From NCBI GenBank assembly GCA_963739335.1, contig CAVUAC010000071.1, forward strand, positions 24,349-88,348: 64,000 nt of DNA, written 5' to 3'. The first letter of the stretch is position 1. Every line of letters begins with the position of its first letter. The stretch comes from UBA9647 sp963739335 (GTDB lineage Bacteria > Bacteroidota > Ignavibacteria > UBA10030). Shown one piece after another: positions 50,601-58,906 of the stretch. The notes beneath the pieces were generated by a model that was not told where the DNA came from, ran no database searches, and worked only from the letters and a program-made list of their open reading frames with translations. The translations under genes and the position numbers were made by a program.

Positions 50601-53377
50601 GAAGGCTCCGCGGCCGATTGGATAACCGCTGAATCGGCGAGCACATTCTCGACTTCTGAAGTCCACACATATCGCCCTCCCGTTTCAGCTTTCCTTACTG
50701 ATCGCCAGATCCGCTGATAGAGCTTGATGGTCAGGGAAATGTTGGGCAGAACTTTTCCTTCCGGCGTAACGGCAAGCAGCTTGTAGCTAAAGAGTGAGTC
50801 GGTGGGGACAAACGTGCTCGACGGGGAAATGCCAATATAGTATTCACCGCCGTGCACCGTAACAACGGTCCGCCCCGAGATCGTCTGGCGGGATTTCGAG
50901 GTAACATCGCCCTCGATCATGAGCGAAACCGTACCAATGATCTCCCCCACTCGAAGATGTGAGCGTATCCCAATGCTGCCACCATCATCCAGCGTGCCTT
51001 GACCCGAAGCGAGCAAACGGCTTCCGAAACCACTTGAGTATGGCGAGAACCACCTCATCGGGCCAAAAAGGTACCCCTCAAAGCCATCTGGACTCCAGCT
51101 AGTTTCACTGGCAGTGAAGCGCCAGGTGATCGCGTCTTCTTTCATGGGTGCGCCGAACAGATATCGACCCGAAATGAACCCGATGACCGTATCGCCGACG
51201 ATGTAGCTCTTTCTCCCTGCGAGAGCGGTTACCTCAAATTCAGCCGGGCGAAATGCCTCGACGCGAAATTGAGCGAAACCGACATCCTCCCACTGCTCTT
51301 TACCCTTCCTCACTTGCTTGGCCTGAAGGGTGATAGGATAGTAGCCAAGCGGTGCTGTGGGCTTCAATGAAAGTGAGACAGCAAAGGAACCAAACGGCGA
51401 GAGCTTTTGCTCCGCATTCAAAATTTCGTCGTTGCGGGAGTTCCGTACAACGAGACGAAGTGAAGTGCTCGTGGGAATTCTCCATGTTCCCTCCCTCTTG
51501 ACCCGCACGATCCCCTTGATTTCAACTTGTTCAGCAGCCTTGTAAAGCCCGCGATCAGTGAACACGCTTGCCTGCAATGGCTCGAATTTGGGAGACCAGT
51601 CCGCCTGCACACCGAAGACCCACGGTTCAATTCCGCTATTCCACTCAGAGCTCGTGACGGCCACATCGTCTTTGTATTTCACCAGCACCCACTGTCTCGG
51701 GTGACCAGATTCATAATATTCTTCCTCGTCCGATGATTGACGCTGCGCCATTCCCAACTTGCCCCAGCCGGGGGTTTTCGCAAGTCCATCTGAACCGGTC
51801 GTACCGCTCCACAGGACAGTGTTGCTGTCGCTCCGCACCTCTATTGTCGCACCGACAACAGGCGACGCATCCTTGAGGTTTGTAACCCAGATAAGATTAT
51901 TATCCGGAGAGAACTTTGCCGTGATGCCGAGGTTCGTTACCTCGACGAGCGCTTTCAGAAATCGATGTCTCTCGCCCGGAAAGAGATTATCCACCTGCAG
52001 AAGCACAACTCCGCGGGCAGATTTGCCAAGAACTTGATCGAGTTCAATGGGCCGTTCCACCTCGTTGTTCCTCGGGAGATTAAGGTGCCATGTCTTGGAC
52101 TGGCTGAGCTCACCAGCGGTCTCCTTCTGAGTGTTTGTCCAATCGAGAATGCCCTCCTCCCATGCCAGCCGCTGGGAATAGTCATAGGTCAGCTTCTGCA
52201 TCAGCGGAACAATGCGGTCGAAGCTCAGCCGCCCCATTTGCACAAGGATGGAGTCAACGTTCATCAATCGAATGGGATAGCGATGTGACTCATAGGCCTC
52301 CAGAATTCCGGGTCCCGTGGTCATTCGAACATATGGCAAGAATGAGCCGGTACGGAACCGAAACCTTGTGTCCGGCCTGAGCTCCTGACCGAAACGATCC
52401 TGAAGGCCTGGCAAGAAGCTCCCCTGATACTCTGTTTCGGGCTGCAGTGGAAGCTGCAGGTGGATTTCCTCCGTCGTGTAATCGTACTCTATCGACTCAA
52501 AGTCAACTTTCACAGGCGGACTTAAGACGAGACGCTTTGCCATCTCTTTTATGGAGACCGGCGTTGAAAAGATCATCATCAGCGACTGCGAAGGTGAAAA
52601 GCCATCAACGTTGCGCAGGCTAACAAACGCAAATTCCGAGTACGTCGAGAACTGGTGGCTGAAATCCGCTGCCATCCCCAAGGGTCCTTCAATGCCGGGC
52701 AACCCTGCTTTGCATGTGACGAGGATCGTTGCTCCCTTTTTCCACGGCTGATCGGGAGTCAACACAAGCGTGACCTCACTCCGGTAGCCGTGATGAGGCT
52801 TCACTTCTTCCTGCGTGGCAAGTCTGACCTTGAATGGAGGATAGGTAACCTGACCCCCGGCGCGCTCTTCCACAGTAATGAACTTGCTCGCTGCTTGCGG
52901 ATCGACCCTTTGATTGAAGAAGATAAAAACCGCGTGGTCGAGCTCGATGAACTTGGCACCATCATGAGGAGAAAAGTTCACAACGAGTGGTCGCGGTGTC
53001 TCAAACTGCCAGACGATATCTTTTGGCAACGATTGTCCTGACAGTGATTTCGTGCCTGCCGGTATCCGCACCGAGAAGCTCGTCGCTTTGGGAAGCGTAT
53101 CCCTTGGAGTGAATGTGATTGTTGTGGTTCCCATCCACCGATATTTGCCATGGACGGCCGGCTCAATGCCCAAGGGTCCGGTATCCTCATCCTGCGGCAC
53201 TTCCTTGAGGGGAACCATCGGCTGGTTGAATGTAGCAAAGATGGTCTGAACTTGATCAATGGTATGCGTCGGACCCTTCGGTGAAGAGACAACAACTTCG
53301 AGCGGCTGTTGCTGGGCAACCAAGTCGCAACACGTCAGCACCAACGCAACGAGCGAGAGAAGGTGGATTCGTTTCAT
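47681..53377 (-). CDS. Bacterial alpha-2-macroglobulin (thioester-containing)
   Basis: A 1898-residue periplasmic protease trap, the largest gene here. A signal peptide (LLSLVALVLTCC) leads into Ig-like and macroglobulin domains (residues 20 to about 1150). A bait-type region and the YWNPSLMTDAEGNVTVSFKLPDNLTSFEVMA hinge typical of A2M follow. The thioester CLEQ lies in YPYGCLEQRAS at Cys1408, inside the helical TED domain (HWTYAYVSAYAMYTAV). The thioester is intact, so it should bind attacking proteases covalently. Start ATG 53377 is at the signal peptide; the frame extends to 53437. It precedes pbpC, as in E. coli yfhM-pbpC. Confidence 0.95.
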   Translation of the reverse strand: MKRIHLLSLVALVLTCCDLVAQQQPLEVVVSSPKGPTHTIDQVQTIFATFNQPMVPLKEVPQDEDTGPLGIEPAVHGKYRWMGTTTITFTPRDTLPKATSFSVRIPAGTKSLSGQSLPKDIVWQFETPRPLVVNFSPHDGAKFIELDHAVFIFFNQRVDPQAASKFITVEERAGGQVTYPPFKVRLATQEEVKPHHGYRSEVTLVLTPDQPWKKGATILVTCKAGLPGIEGPLGMAADFSHQFSTYSEFAFVSLRNVDGFSPSQSLMMIFSTPVSIKEMAKRLVLSPPVKVDFESIEYDYTTEEIHLQLPLQPETEYQGSFLPGLQDRFGQELRPDTRFRFRTGSFLPYVRMTTGPGILEAYESHRYPIRLMNVDSILVQMGRLSFDRIVPLMQKLTYDYSQRLAWEEGILDWTNTQKETAGELSQSKTWHLNLPRNNEVERPIELDQVLGKSARGVVLLQVDNLFPGERHRFLKALVEVTNLGITAKFSPDNNLIWVTNLKDASPVVGATIEVRSDSNTVLWSGTTGSDGLAKTPGWGKLGMAQRQSSDEEEYYESGHPRQWVLVKYKDDVAVTSSEWNSGIEPWVFGVQADWSPKFEPLQASVFTDRGLYKAAEQVEIKGIVRVKREGTWRIPTSTSLRLVVRNSRNDEILNAEQKLSPFGSFAVSLSLKPTAPLGYYPITLQAKQVRKGKEQWEDVGFAQFRVEAFRPAEFEVTALAGRKSYIVGDTVIGFISGRYLFGAPMKEDAITWRFTASETSWSPDGFEGYLFGPMRWFSPYSSGFGSRLLASGQGTLDDGGSIGIRSHLRVGEIIGTVSLMIEGDVTSKSRQTISGRTVVTVHGGEYYIGISPSSTFVPTDSLFSYKLLAVTPEGKVLPNISLTIKLYQRIWRSVRKAETGGRYVWTSEVENVLADSAVIQSAAEPSIRSFRTKQAGFYFLEVEGKDNRGNQIVSNAYFYVSGSGYVPWERTNDDKIELVTNKLNFSPGETASLIVKSPYEEAIALISVEREGIIHHFTKKLRGSAPQIDIPILKNYLPNIFISVVLLQGRVEAPGKTHESDIGRPSFKIGYVSLSVSPKEKQLAVVVKTDKKEYRPGDSVHVTMNVKNIAGDGVASEVALSVADLGVLNLLAYRLPNPFDEFYRQRGLGVVTTETRIHLVKQRDYGEKGEDEGGGGAQEKMLAAVDAEGVRKDFRASAYWNPSLMTDAEGNVTVSFKLPDNLTSFEVMAVAHSRDAEFGYGEHPFAVSKQLLMLPSLPRFARLGDSFEGGAVIFNYSDKEKNVRLITEAKGIGFLGQDTSFHILKPGQAFEVRHKFSAGKIGKAVFTFRAKTDDDADGLQWTIPIEVPRVRESVALYESLIDPQRQEKVVIPTDIYKDLGNLEFTLSSTALVGLSGGMSYLFEYPYGCLEQRASSVLPIILARELVEAFKFEVFKEKDYRQVVTKILDDFPAFQRENGGFSYWKNVHWTYAYVSAYAMYTAVQAQRHGYVVDKRMMDQGFAYLKRVLRGEERSWYDTPWISSCTEALILYTLALAGQPDYGYMEKLYQGEKKSPNENVRLPLFAKAYLLKALSLAHGNQAMIQDLARDLLNQAKVAPTSAHFEERNPYGLEWIFHSNARTTALVMQALVETQPEQPLISKVVRWLLDEQKAGHWRTTQENVYVVDALATYFKAYERDEPNFRAGVRLAGGELMKELFQGRSFRTATKDLAMGELMLGAQYPIDITKDGRGRLYYAIRMNYYPRAESVAKDEGLSVLKAIETVKEPQASKGTFKAGTVVKITLSIITNQARNFIVVEDPVPAGFEIVDFSLQTAGRNLTVSQERRSEDEWWYENPFNHTEMRDDRALLFADYLPAGVHTFTYLARVTSFGTFSMPSTRAEGMYEPEVFGQTSSQVITVR

Positions 53378-53542
53378 ATGGCCCCCGCGAGATGGGAAAG
53401 AGCGGTGAGAGAATGCCTGATGCAGAGCGCCTTGCATGCGACCAGCGCAGTGGTCGTTTCATTGCTTCTTGGTGGTCGATGTTCTATATTCTGGCTACGG
53501 CAAGTACACCATTTTTCCTACCACAGTCAACTTCAGTCCGCC

Positions 53543-54001
53543 ATGCCACCATCCATCCGTCAGGCAACCCTTGCAGACGCACCCGTCATTGCTCGGTTCA
53601 ACGCACTGCTGTCCGCCGAGACAGAGCACATCACGCTTGATCAGGATCGTTTACTCAAAGGTGTGGAAAATCTCCTGCGGGATGTCTCAAAGGGGATTTA
53701 CTTCCTCGCCGAAGCAAATGATGCCGTCGTTGGACAGGTTATGATCACTTATGAATGGAGTGATTGGCGCAACGGCACCTTCTGGTGGATCCAGAGCGTG
53801 TATGTCGAGAAACAGGCTCGAGGGAAGGGTGTGTTCGAATCGTTATTCGAGCACGTTCACGCGCTGGCCAAGGCGCGAACAGATGTATGCGGACTACGAT
53901 TGTACGTGGAAAAGGACAATACTCACGCGAAACAGATATACGCGCGGCTCGGGATGAAGCGTTCGCACTACGAGATGTACGAAATGGATTTTGTCCTCTA
54001 A
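53543..54001 (+). CDS. GNAT-family N-acetyltransferase
   Basis: A 152-residue acetyl-CoA-dependent transferase. It starts SIRQATLADAPVIARFN, continues with strand beta4 in GTFWWIQSVYVEKQARGKGVFESLFEHV (the R/Q-x-x-G-x-G/A pyrophosphate loop as ARGKGV), and ends ARLGMKRSHYEMYEMDF. ATG 53543 matches the family N-terminus; the frame is open to 53309 over the macroglobulin start region. It is transcribed divergently from the macroglobulin gene. Substrate not predictable. Confidence 0.9.
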   Translation: MPPSIRQATLADAPVIARFNALLSAETEHITLDQDRLLKGVENLLRDVSKGIYFLAEANDAVVGQVMITYEWSDWRNGTFWWIQSVYVEKQARGKGVFESLFEHVHALAKARTDVCGLRLYVEKDNTHAKQIYARLGMKRSHYEMYEMDFVL

Positions 54002-54277
54002 AACTCTTCCTGGACTCTACATTCCAACACCGCGCTGAAAGAAAAAACCGCCGATGAACTCCTGCTGTACTTCTGGTGCATCCTGTTGCGGAACCGATTC
54101 CTTCTTCTCCCGATGGTCCCCCTTCTATGCGCCACGGTTCCGCATATGAGGATGAGTAACAAGTAGTAAGCAGGTGAGTAGTAAGTATATGGTAGTGGGT
54201 AGCCTCAGGCCTTAGGCCGAGAATCTAGGACTTCAGTTCAAGGAAGTAGAAGACAGTTCGCGCGGTAGTGGACCAAA
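54002..54277. other. Intergenic region with inverted repeat and low-complexity tract
   Basis: No gene. A perfect 10-bp inverted repeat, TGCGGAACCG at 54087-54096 and CGGTTCCGCA at 54135-54144, surrounds a pyrimidine-rich 38-base loop. From about 54150 to 54200 the sequence is a degenerate run of GTAGTAAG, GAGTAGTAAGTA and GGTAGTGGGTAG units. Confidence 0.5.
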
Positions 54278-54301
54278 GGGCGCTCGGCAACGGGCGCCCT
54301 A
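54278..54301. terminator. GC-rich terminator hairpin between convergent genes
   Basis: AGGGCGC at 54278-54284 pairs with GCGCCCT at 54295-54301, loop ten bases. On the plus strand ATCTGTTTT follows; on the minus strand TTT follows. It separates the GNAT gene (plus) and the TIGR00300 gene (minus, stop 54321). Confidence 0.6.
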
Positions 54302-54320
54302 TCTGTTTTGACTGCATTCT

Positions 54321-55532
54321 TCATTCCCCTCCCAATCGCTGCGCCAGGAGGTTGAGAAACGCACCCACGTCCGTCACAACGCCGATAGTCTGTTGCGAGC
54401 CGCGATCCGACAGTTTGGTCACAACCGCCGGGTTGATGTCTACGCACACCATCCGTACCCACGACGGCAACATATTCCCGACGCCGATCGAGTGCAGCAT
54501 GGAGGAGAGGCAGAGGACCATTTTGGCCTCCGCAAGCTGTTCAGCATAGGCATCTTGTGCCTTGACGAGGTCCATGATCGTGTCGGACAGCGGACCATCA
54601 TCACGGATCGAACCGGCAAGCACGAACGGCACCCCGCGCTGGATGCACTCGTACATCACGCCCGAGCGCAGAACTCCGGATTCGACCGCTCTTCGAAGAG
54701 AACCGCAGCGGTTAATGGCGTTGATGGCACGCATGTGGTTTTTGTGACCTTCTTCAAGCGGGACGCCATGATTCAGGTCGACCCCAAGCGACGTGCCATA
54801 CAGCGCGTGCTCAGCGTCATGAACGGCAAGCGCATTGCCGGCAAGAAGCGCGTCCACATACCCGTTACGGATTAGCTTACAGAACGCTGCCGCCCCACCC
54901 GTGTGAATAACGACCGGCCCCGCGACAAACACGATGCGACCTCCTTCAGCCTTGGTCTTGCGCATCATCTCGGCGACTTTGCGGACAGCCGTTTCAGCAC
55001 GGCGCTCGGAGGAGATGTCATTTGCCATAAAGGCAAAGCCAAGACGATCGCGTTCTTTGAACTCCGGTTGAATGCGGATGCCGTTGACACCGCACACAAT
55101 CATGTCGCCACGGCAGACATTGCGCAGCTTGCGGCATTCAGCATGACTTCCCTCCACTACGATGACGGCATCCATGCGTTGATGGGCAACTTCTAACCAA
55201 GAACCATGAAAGCGAAGAAATGTGCGGTGGTTGGTGGTAGAATAGAAATCGTCGGGTACGACACGATCGGACTCAGCCGGCCGCACCAGAGCATCGGCAA
55301 CCACAGCCTGATAGCAGCCAAGCTCAATGAGTTCCTCCAGCGTTCTGGCCAGGACCTCTTGGGTGGCGGCGGTCACACGAAGCTGCAAATGGGAATAGTC
55401 TTGGTTCGTGCGCCCGAGGTTGAATGTCACGACCTCGAACTCTGCACCGCATTCAAGCACGCGGTCGAAGATCTTTGAAAGGATCTGCGAGTCGACCAGG
55501 TGACCTTCTGCCTCAACTATTTCAGCGTACAT
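54321..55532 (-). CDS. TIGR00300/LOR-SDH family protein, possible ornithine cyclodeaminase-type enzyme
   Basis: A 403-residue cytosolic protein. Residues 1 to about 100 form the LOR/SDH N-terminal domain (EAEGHLVDSQILSKIFDRVLECGAEFEV). Residues about 120-400 are the TIGR00300 domain with FVAGPVVIHTGG, LLAGNALAVHDAEHALYGTSLG, SIRDDGPLSDTIMDL and VCVDINPAVVTKLSDRGS, the last resembling an NAD-binding Rossmann segment. Archaeal members were reported as an alternative ornithine cyclodeaminase (ornithine to proline), and cyanobacterial relatives carry the domain fused to an arginine-degrading module. That activity here is inference. It is isolated from other amino acid genes. Confidence 0.85.
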   Translation of the reverse strand: MYAEIVEAEGHLVDSQILSKIFDRVLECGAEFEVVTFNLGRTNQDYSHLQLRVTAATQEVLARTLEELIELGCYQAVVADALVRPAESDRVVPDDFYSTTNHRTFLRFHGSWLEVAHQRMDAVIVVEGSHAECRKLRNVCRGDMIVCGVNGIRIQPEFKERDRLGFAFMANDISSERRAETAVRKVAEMMRKTKAEGGRIVFVAGPVVIHTGGAAAFCKLIRNGYVDALLAGNALAVHDAEHALYGTSLGVDLNHGVPLEEGHKNHMRAINAINRCGSLRRAVESGVLRSGVMYECIQRGVPFVLAGSIRDDGPLSDTIMDLVKAQDAYAEQLAEAKMVLCLSSMLHSIGVGNMLPSWVRMVCVDINPAVVTKLSDRGSQQTIGVVTDVGAFLNLLAQRLGGE

Positions 55533-55765
55533 AGCTGCACCTTCCGTTCTCTATATCGAAATGTAGCAGATTTTACAGGAAAGGAAAACCGCAAATGTAG
55601 AGAGAGTGGTGAGAAAATAGCGATTTTCTCGGGTCGTCCCTCACGGTGGGTTATTCTCTCTTGTGGCTTAACCGTCTCCCCCGATCATTGACTACGCCTG
55701 TAATTATTTCTACTTTTCTTTCGAGTGTATCACCTCAATGCGTCACTGGAGAAAGAACATCAACG

Positions 55766-56347
55766 ATGTGGCCGCTCGTCTTCGGTCCTCCGGTAGGAAA
55801 TGAATTAGCCATCGGTGCATGGCTCATAGGAATCCTGGCCATGGTCTGGATTCTCGTTACGTCGTCACGGTGGATAGCAAGAACAATCTGGAAGGAAAAG
55901 GCAAGAATGCAGAACGCTCTCAAGGAATATAGAACGCTCCTGTCGCAAGCGCCTCCGCGGTTGCTTTCCATCAGCGACCACGAAAGCTCTGTCCATCCGT
56001 CACCGGACAAATGGTCAAAGAAAGAAATCCTCGGTCACCTCATCGATTCGGCGAGTAATAACCATCAACGCTTTGTGCGGGCACAGCTCGGCAGTGAAAT
56101 CAGACTTCCTGAGTACGACCAGGAGTCGTGGGTACGGACGCAGGCGTACCAAGAAGAGTCATGGGAAAATCTTGTGCAGCTCTGGAAAGTCTACAACCTT
56201 CACCTGCTCCACATCGCGGCAGCAATTCCCGACGACAAGCTCGGCAACCTCTGTTTCATCGGTGAGAAAGAGCCCGTCACACTCGAATTCCTTTTTGCCG
56301 ACTACGTGCAACATCTGAAACACCATCTCCAGCAAATCTTCGGGTGA
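55766..56347 (+). CDS. DinB-family protein, possibly membrane-anchored
   Basis: A DinB four-helix protein: SPDKWSKKEILGHLIDSASNNHQRFVRAQ carries the first metal His and FADYVQHLKHHLQQIFG the C-terminal His pair. Two starts compete. ATG 55766 gives 193 residues with an N-terminal membrane helix (GAWLIGILAMVWILVTSS) and GGAGAAAG upstream. ATG 55907 gives 146 residues starting at the usual DinB N-terminus with GGAAGGAAAAGG upstream. The longer form is kept because the helix and its basic flank look coding. Function unknown. A DinB protein of another subgroup is at 44499. Confidence 0.78.
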   Translation: MWPLVFGPPVGNELAIGAWLIGILAMVWILVTSSRWIARTIWKEKARMQNALKEYRTLLSQAPPRLLSISDHESSVHPSPDKWSKKEILGHLIDSASNNHQRFVRAQLGSEIRLPEYDQESWVRTQAYQEESWENLVQLWKVYNLHLLHIAAAIPDDKLGNLCFIGEKEPVTLEFLFADYVQHLKHHLQQIFG

Positions 56348-56473
56348 TCCTCGCTGGTGCCGCCAAGACCACTATAGCTCAATTGGGATTTGGTCAAACT
56401 TTTAGCTAACTTGATCATCGTGAATTGCCGGAACCTAATCCCCGGGTCGCTGCGTTAAGATAACTACGTCCCC

Positions 56474-57175
56474 GTGCGTCTCGCAATCATCTCTGACATC
56501 CATGCAAACCTCGAAGCGCTCACCCGAGCCATCGAAGTTATCGACTCTGAACATGTCGACGACATCGTATGTCTTGGAGATATAGTAGGGTATGGTGCGA
56601 ACCCGAATGAATGTTTAGATATCGTGCGTGCGCGCTGCTCAACGATTCTGCTCGGCAACCATGATGCTGCCGCGGTGGACCTCTCTGTTGCAAACCAGTT
56701 CACGTTAAATGCCCAATTGTCTGCAATTTGGACCTTTGGGATGCTCACCGAAGAGAACAAAACCTATCTGCGAAGCCTGGGGCCTACTGAAGCCCGCGGA
56801 GAAGTGCTGCTCGCACACGCTTCCCCGTTTGAACCCGGCGAATGGCACTACGTCATCAGCGAATTTGACACCCGGGAAGCCTTCCGCGCATTCAGCGAAA
56901 AGATCTGTTTTATTGGACACTCTCACATTCCGGTTATCTTTGGGGAACACGGTAAAACAACAAGCATCACGCGGTCTGAGCGTTTCATTGTCAACGTAGG
57001 GAGCATCGGACAGCCTCGTGATGGCAACCCCAATCTCAGCTTCGGGATCTTTGATACCGATGCCTGGGCGTATCGCAACGTGCGCATAGCATATCCGGTT
57101 GAGGCCGCAGCTACAAAAATAAGAAAAGCCGGCCTGCCGCGAGCCCTCGCGGATCGACTCAAAGTTGGCATGTAA
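56474..57175 (+). CDS. Calcineurin-like metallophosphoesterase
   Basis: A 233-residue phosphoesterase of the MJ0936/YfcE-like group. All five motifs are present: ISDIHANLEAL, GDIVGYGANPNEC, LLGNHDAA, LLAHASP and GHSHIPVIF, giving a two-metal site. The substrate may be a phosphodiester or a dinucleotide; it cannot be read from sequence. Start taken at the GTG/ATG-equivalent codon 56474 directly before RLAIISDIH. It converges on the anti-sigma gene with 34 bases between stops. Confidence 0.92.
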   Translation: MRLAIISDIHANLEALTRAIEVIDSEHVDDIVCLGDIVGYGANPNECLDIVRARCSTILLGNHDAAAVDLSVANQFTLNAQLSAIWTFGMLTEENKTYLRSLGPTEARGEVLLAHASPFEPGEWHYVISEFDTREAFRAFSEKICFIGHSHIPVIFGEHGKTTSITRSERFIVNVGSIGQPRDGNPNLSFGIFDTDAWAYRNVRIAYPVEAAATKIRKAGLPRALADRLKVGM

Positions 57176-57209
57176 GGAGACTGAGAACAGCGCGGGAAGG
57201 GAGAAGAAC

Positions 57210-58044
57210 CTACTGCGTGGTGAGCAAAGCGAGGAGTCTTCCCTTCTTCATCGTTGAAACCGCAACACACACCGCCTCATTGGTTTTCCACAACACAACA
57301 TTGCAGTTTGGATGATCCGGATCCGTGTACCATCCTGATTGGATCAGTCCCCTTTTCGCGGCGGGGGGCAATGAAACCTGTCTGCCGAAGAGTGCATCAT
57401 CATCGCTTGTTTCGGAAACATAGATCCATTCGCTTCCAACCTTATACACCAGGTGCGCCTGCTTCACACCACTGCACTCGGCCGTCGATCCTCCGTACCA
57501 TTCGCAGTTACGAAGCCTGAGGATGTTCACACCAAATGGGAGCGTGCTTCGATGAAAGAAGCCGTCAACACTTTCAGGTGTGGTGGACACCATCTCGGGT
57601 TGCATCTGGCCTGCCTTCAAGAGCGCAAAGTTCTGAAAGGATTGATGAATGATGTCGTTCGCCGCCACGTGCGCTGTTTGACGGTATGACGAATCCTGAC
57701 CGCGCGCTCACCAGCAGAAAGAACGCGAGAGCAACGAGACCGCCGACGAACACAGGAAATGCAACGCCAAACGAACCCAACACGGCCATCCACGAGGTGT
57801 GGTTTATCCTGTTACTTTTGTAATTCTGACGGAGCGATTCAAGAACGAAGGCTTGAATACTGCGGGGTGTCGAGATCCATGGTACATTTTCTTGAACCAT
57901 GCGCTTCGACAGCTTCTCCAGCGCAATCTCTCTGCGGCAGGGGCCACAGCGCGCAAGATGAGCCTGAAACTCGTACTCTACATTTTTCGGAAGAGACCGG
58001 TCAATTGCATCGCCGGCGTGTTGCTGGACACCATAACAATCCAC
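57210..58044 (-). pseudogene. Membrane-bound ZAS anti-sigma factor, interrupted by a one-base insertion
   Basis: Partner of the sigma factor encoded 46 bases upstream. From GTG 58044: a ZAS zinc motif (HLARCGPC, HxxxCxxC) at residues about 29-36 and a helix binding the sigma factor. One membrane span (MAVLGSFGVAFPVFVGGLVALAFFLLVSA, shortened here as two halves of 14-15) follows. Then the frame breaks. The other frame, from about 57690, continues SSYRQTAHVAANDIIHQSF and an extracytoplasmic domain of about 150 residues ending RLLALLTTQ. Reading one G instead of GG in TCAGGATTC near 57702 joins them. As written the product loses its sensor domain. An indel error is plausible. Confidence 0.75.
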
Positions 58045-58090
58045 AAAAGCACCTCATCGAAAGGGATAACAACAGATTCCGTTATCCTCC

Positions 58091-58684
58091 CTAATCGCCC
58101 TTAATAAACCCTTGCTGCCTGGCATAATCCTGGAGTTTCTCCTGCAGAAGTTTGCGTCCACGGTGAAGCCGTGACCGGACCGTTCCGATCGGGCACTCGA
58201 CGAACTCCGCAATCTCCTCGTATGTCAACCCCTCAATATCGCAGAGAATGACCACTGTCCGGAAATCATCCGGCAAACTCTGCAGCGCCTTCGTGACCTC
58301 GTCGCCGAGCAAATTCCCATAGAGCTGCTCCTGGAGGTCGTTTGGATCGGTAAAATCGGCGCGGATCGAATTATAGAAGTTCTCAATGTCATCGTAATCA
58401 ACCTTGTCCGGTTCTTTCGTCTCCTTCCGGTAACGGTTGATATACGAATTCTTCATGATCCTGAACAACCACGCACGGATATTCGTTCCCTTCTCGTACT
58501 TATCCCAGAAGCGATATGCCTTCAGATATGTTTCCTGCAGCAGATCGCGTGCGTCGTTTTCGTTTCCGGCTGTCCGAAGCGCAAAGTTGTACAGCACGTC
58601 CATATGAGGCAATGCCTCAGCCTCAAATTCGGCGTGCTTCTTTTTCGTGTTGCGAGGAACGACAGCATGTTTCGGAGAAATCAT
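58091..58684 (-). CDS. ECF RNA polymerase sigma factor (RpoE/SigR-like)
   Basis: A 197-residue group 4 sigma factor. Region 2 reads LYNFALRTAGNENDARDLLQETYLKAYRFWDKYEKGTN with RAWLFRIMKNSYINRYRK for -10 recognition. Region 4 reads LPDDFRTVVILCDIEGLTYEEIAEFVECPIGTVRSRLHRGRKLL for -35 recognition. The linker is acidic. The ZAS-type partner suggests the SigR/RsrA or RpoE/ChrR-like class, in which zinc release or redox change frees sigma; here the anti-sigma also has a membrane span, so an envelope signal is possible. The pair is probably one transcript. A 222-base region upstream (58685-58906) shows no gene. Confidence 0.94.
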   Translation of the reverse strand: MISPKHAVVPRNTKKKHAEFEAEALPHMDVLYNFALRTAGNENDARDLLQETYLKAYRFWDKYEKGTNIRAWLFRIMKNSYINRYRKETKEPDKVDYDDIENFYNSIRADFTDPNDLQEQLYGNLLGDEVTKALQSLPDDFRTVVILCDIEGLTYEEIAEFVECPIGTVRSRLHRGRKLLQEKLQDYARQQGFIKGD

Positions 58685-58906
58685 GGATCGCTACGCTGTT
58701 CCCATCGTCCAAACGTGAGCCGTCTGCGCATCACGGGGAGACAGAGGCGACCTGCTGTGTCAACACGAAGGCCTCAAGTGGAGTTCCAACGCTGAAGACT
58801 TCCGGCAGGTAACCATCCCTGACCAGGCGGGTTAATGCGGTTTGTGGATACCTCTGCTCTAAAAATAAGAAAATCTCTTCCTCGGTGCAAGGCAATGATC
58901 CTTCTG

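Noticed and set aside
57210..57668. Independent gene for the C-terminal part of the anti-sigma factor
   Set aside because: It would need a GTG without ribosome site inside the upstream frame. The combined product has the expected zinc motif, membrane span and outer domain order.
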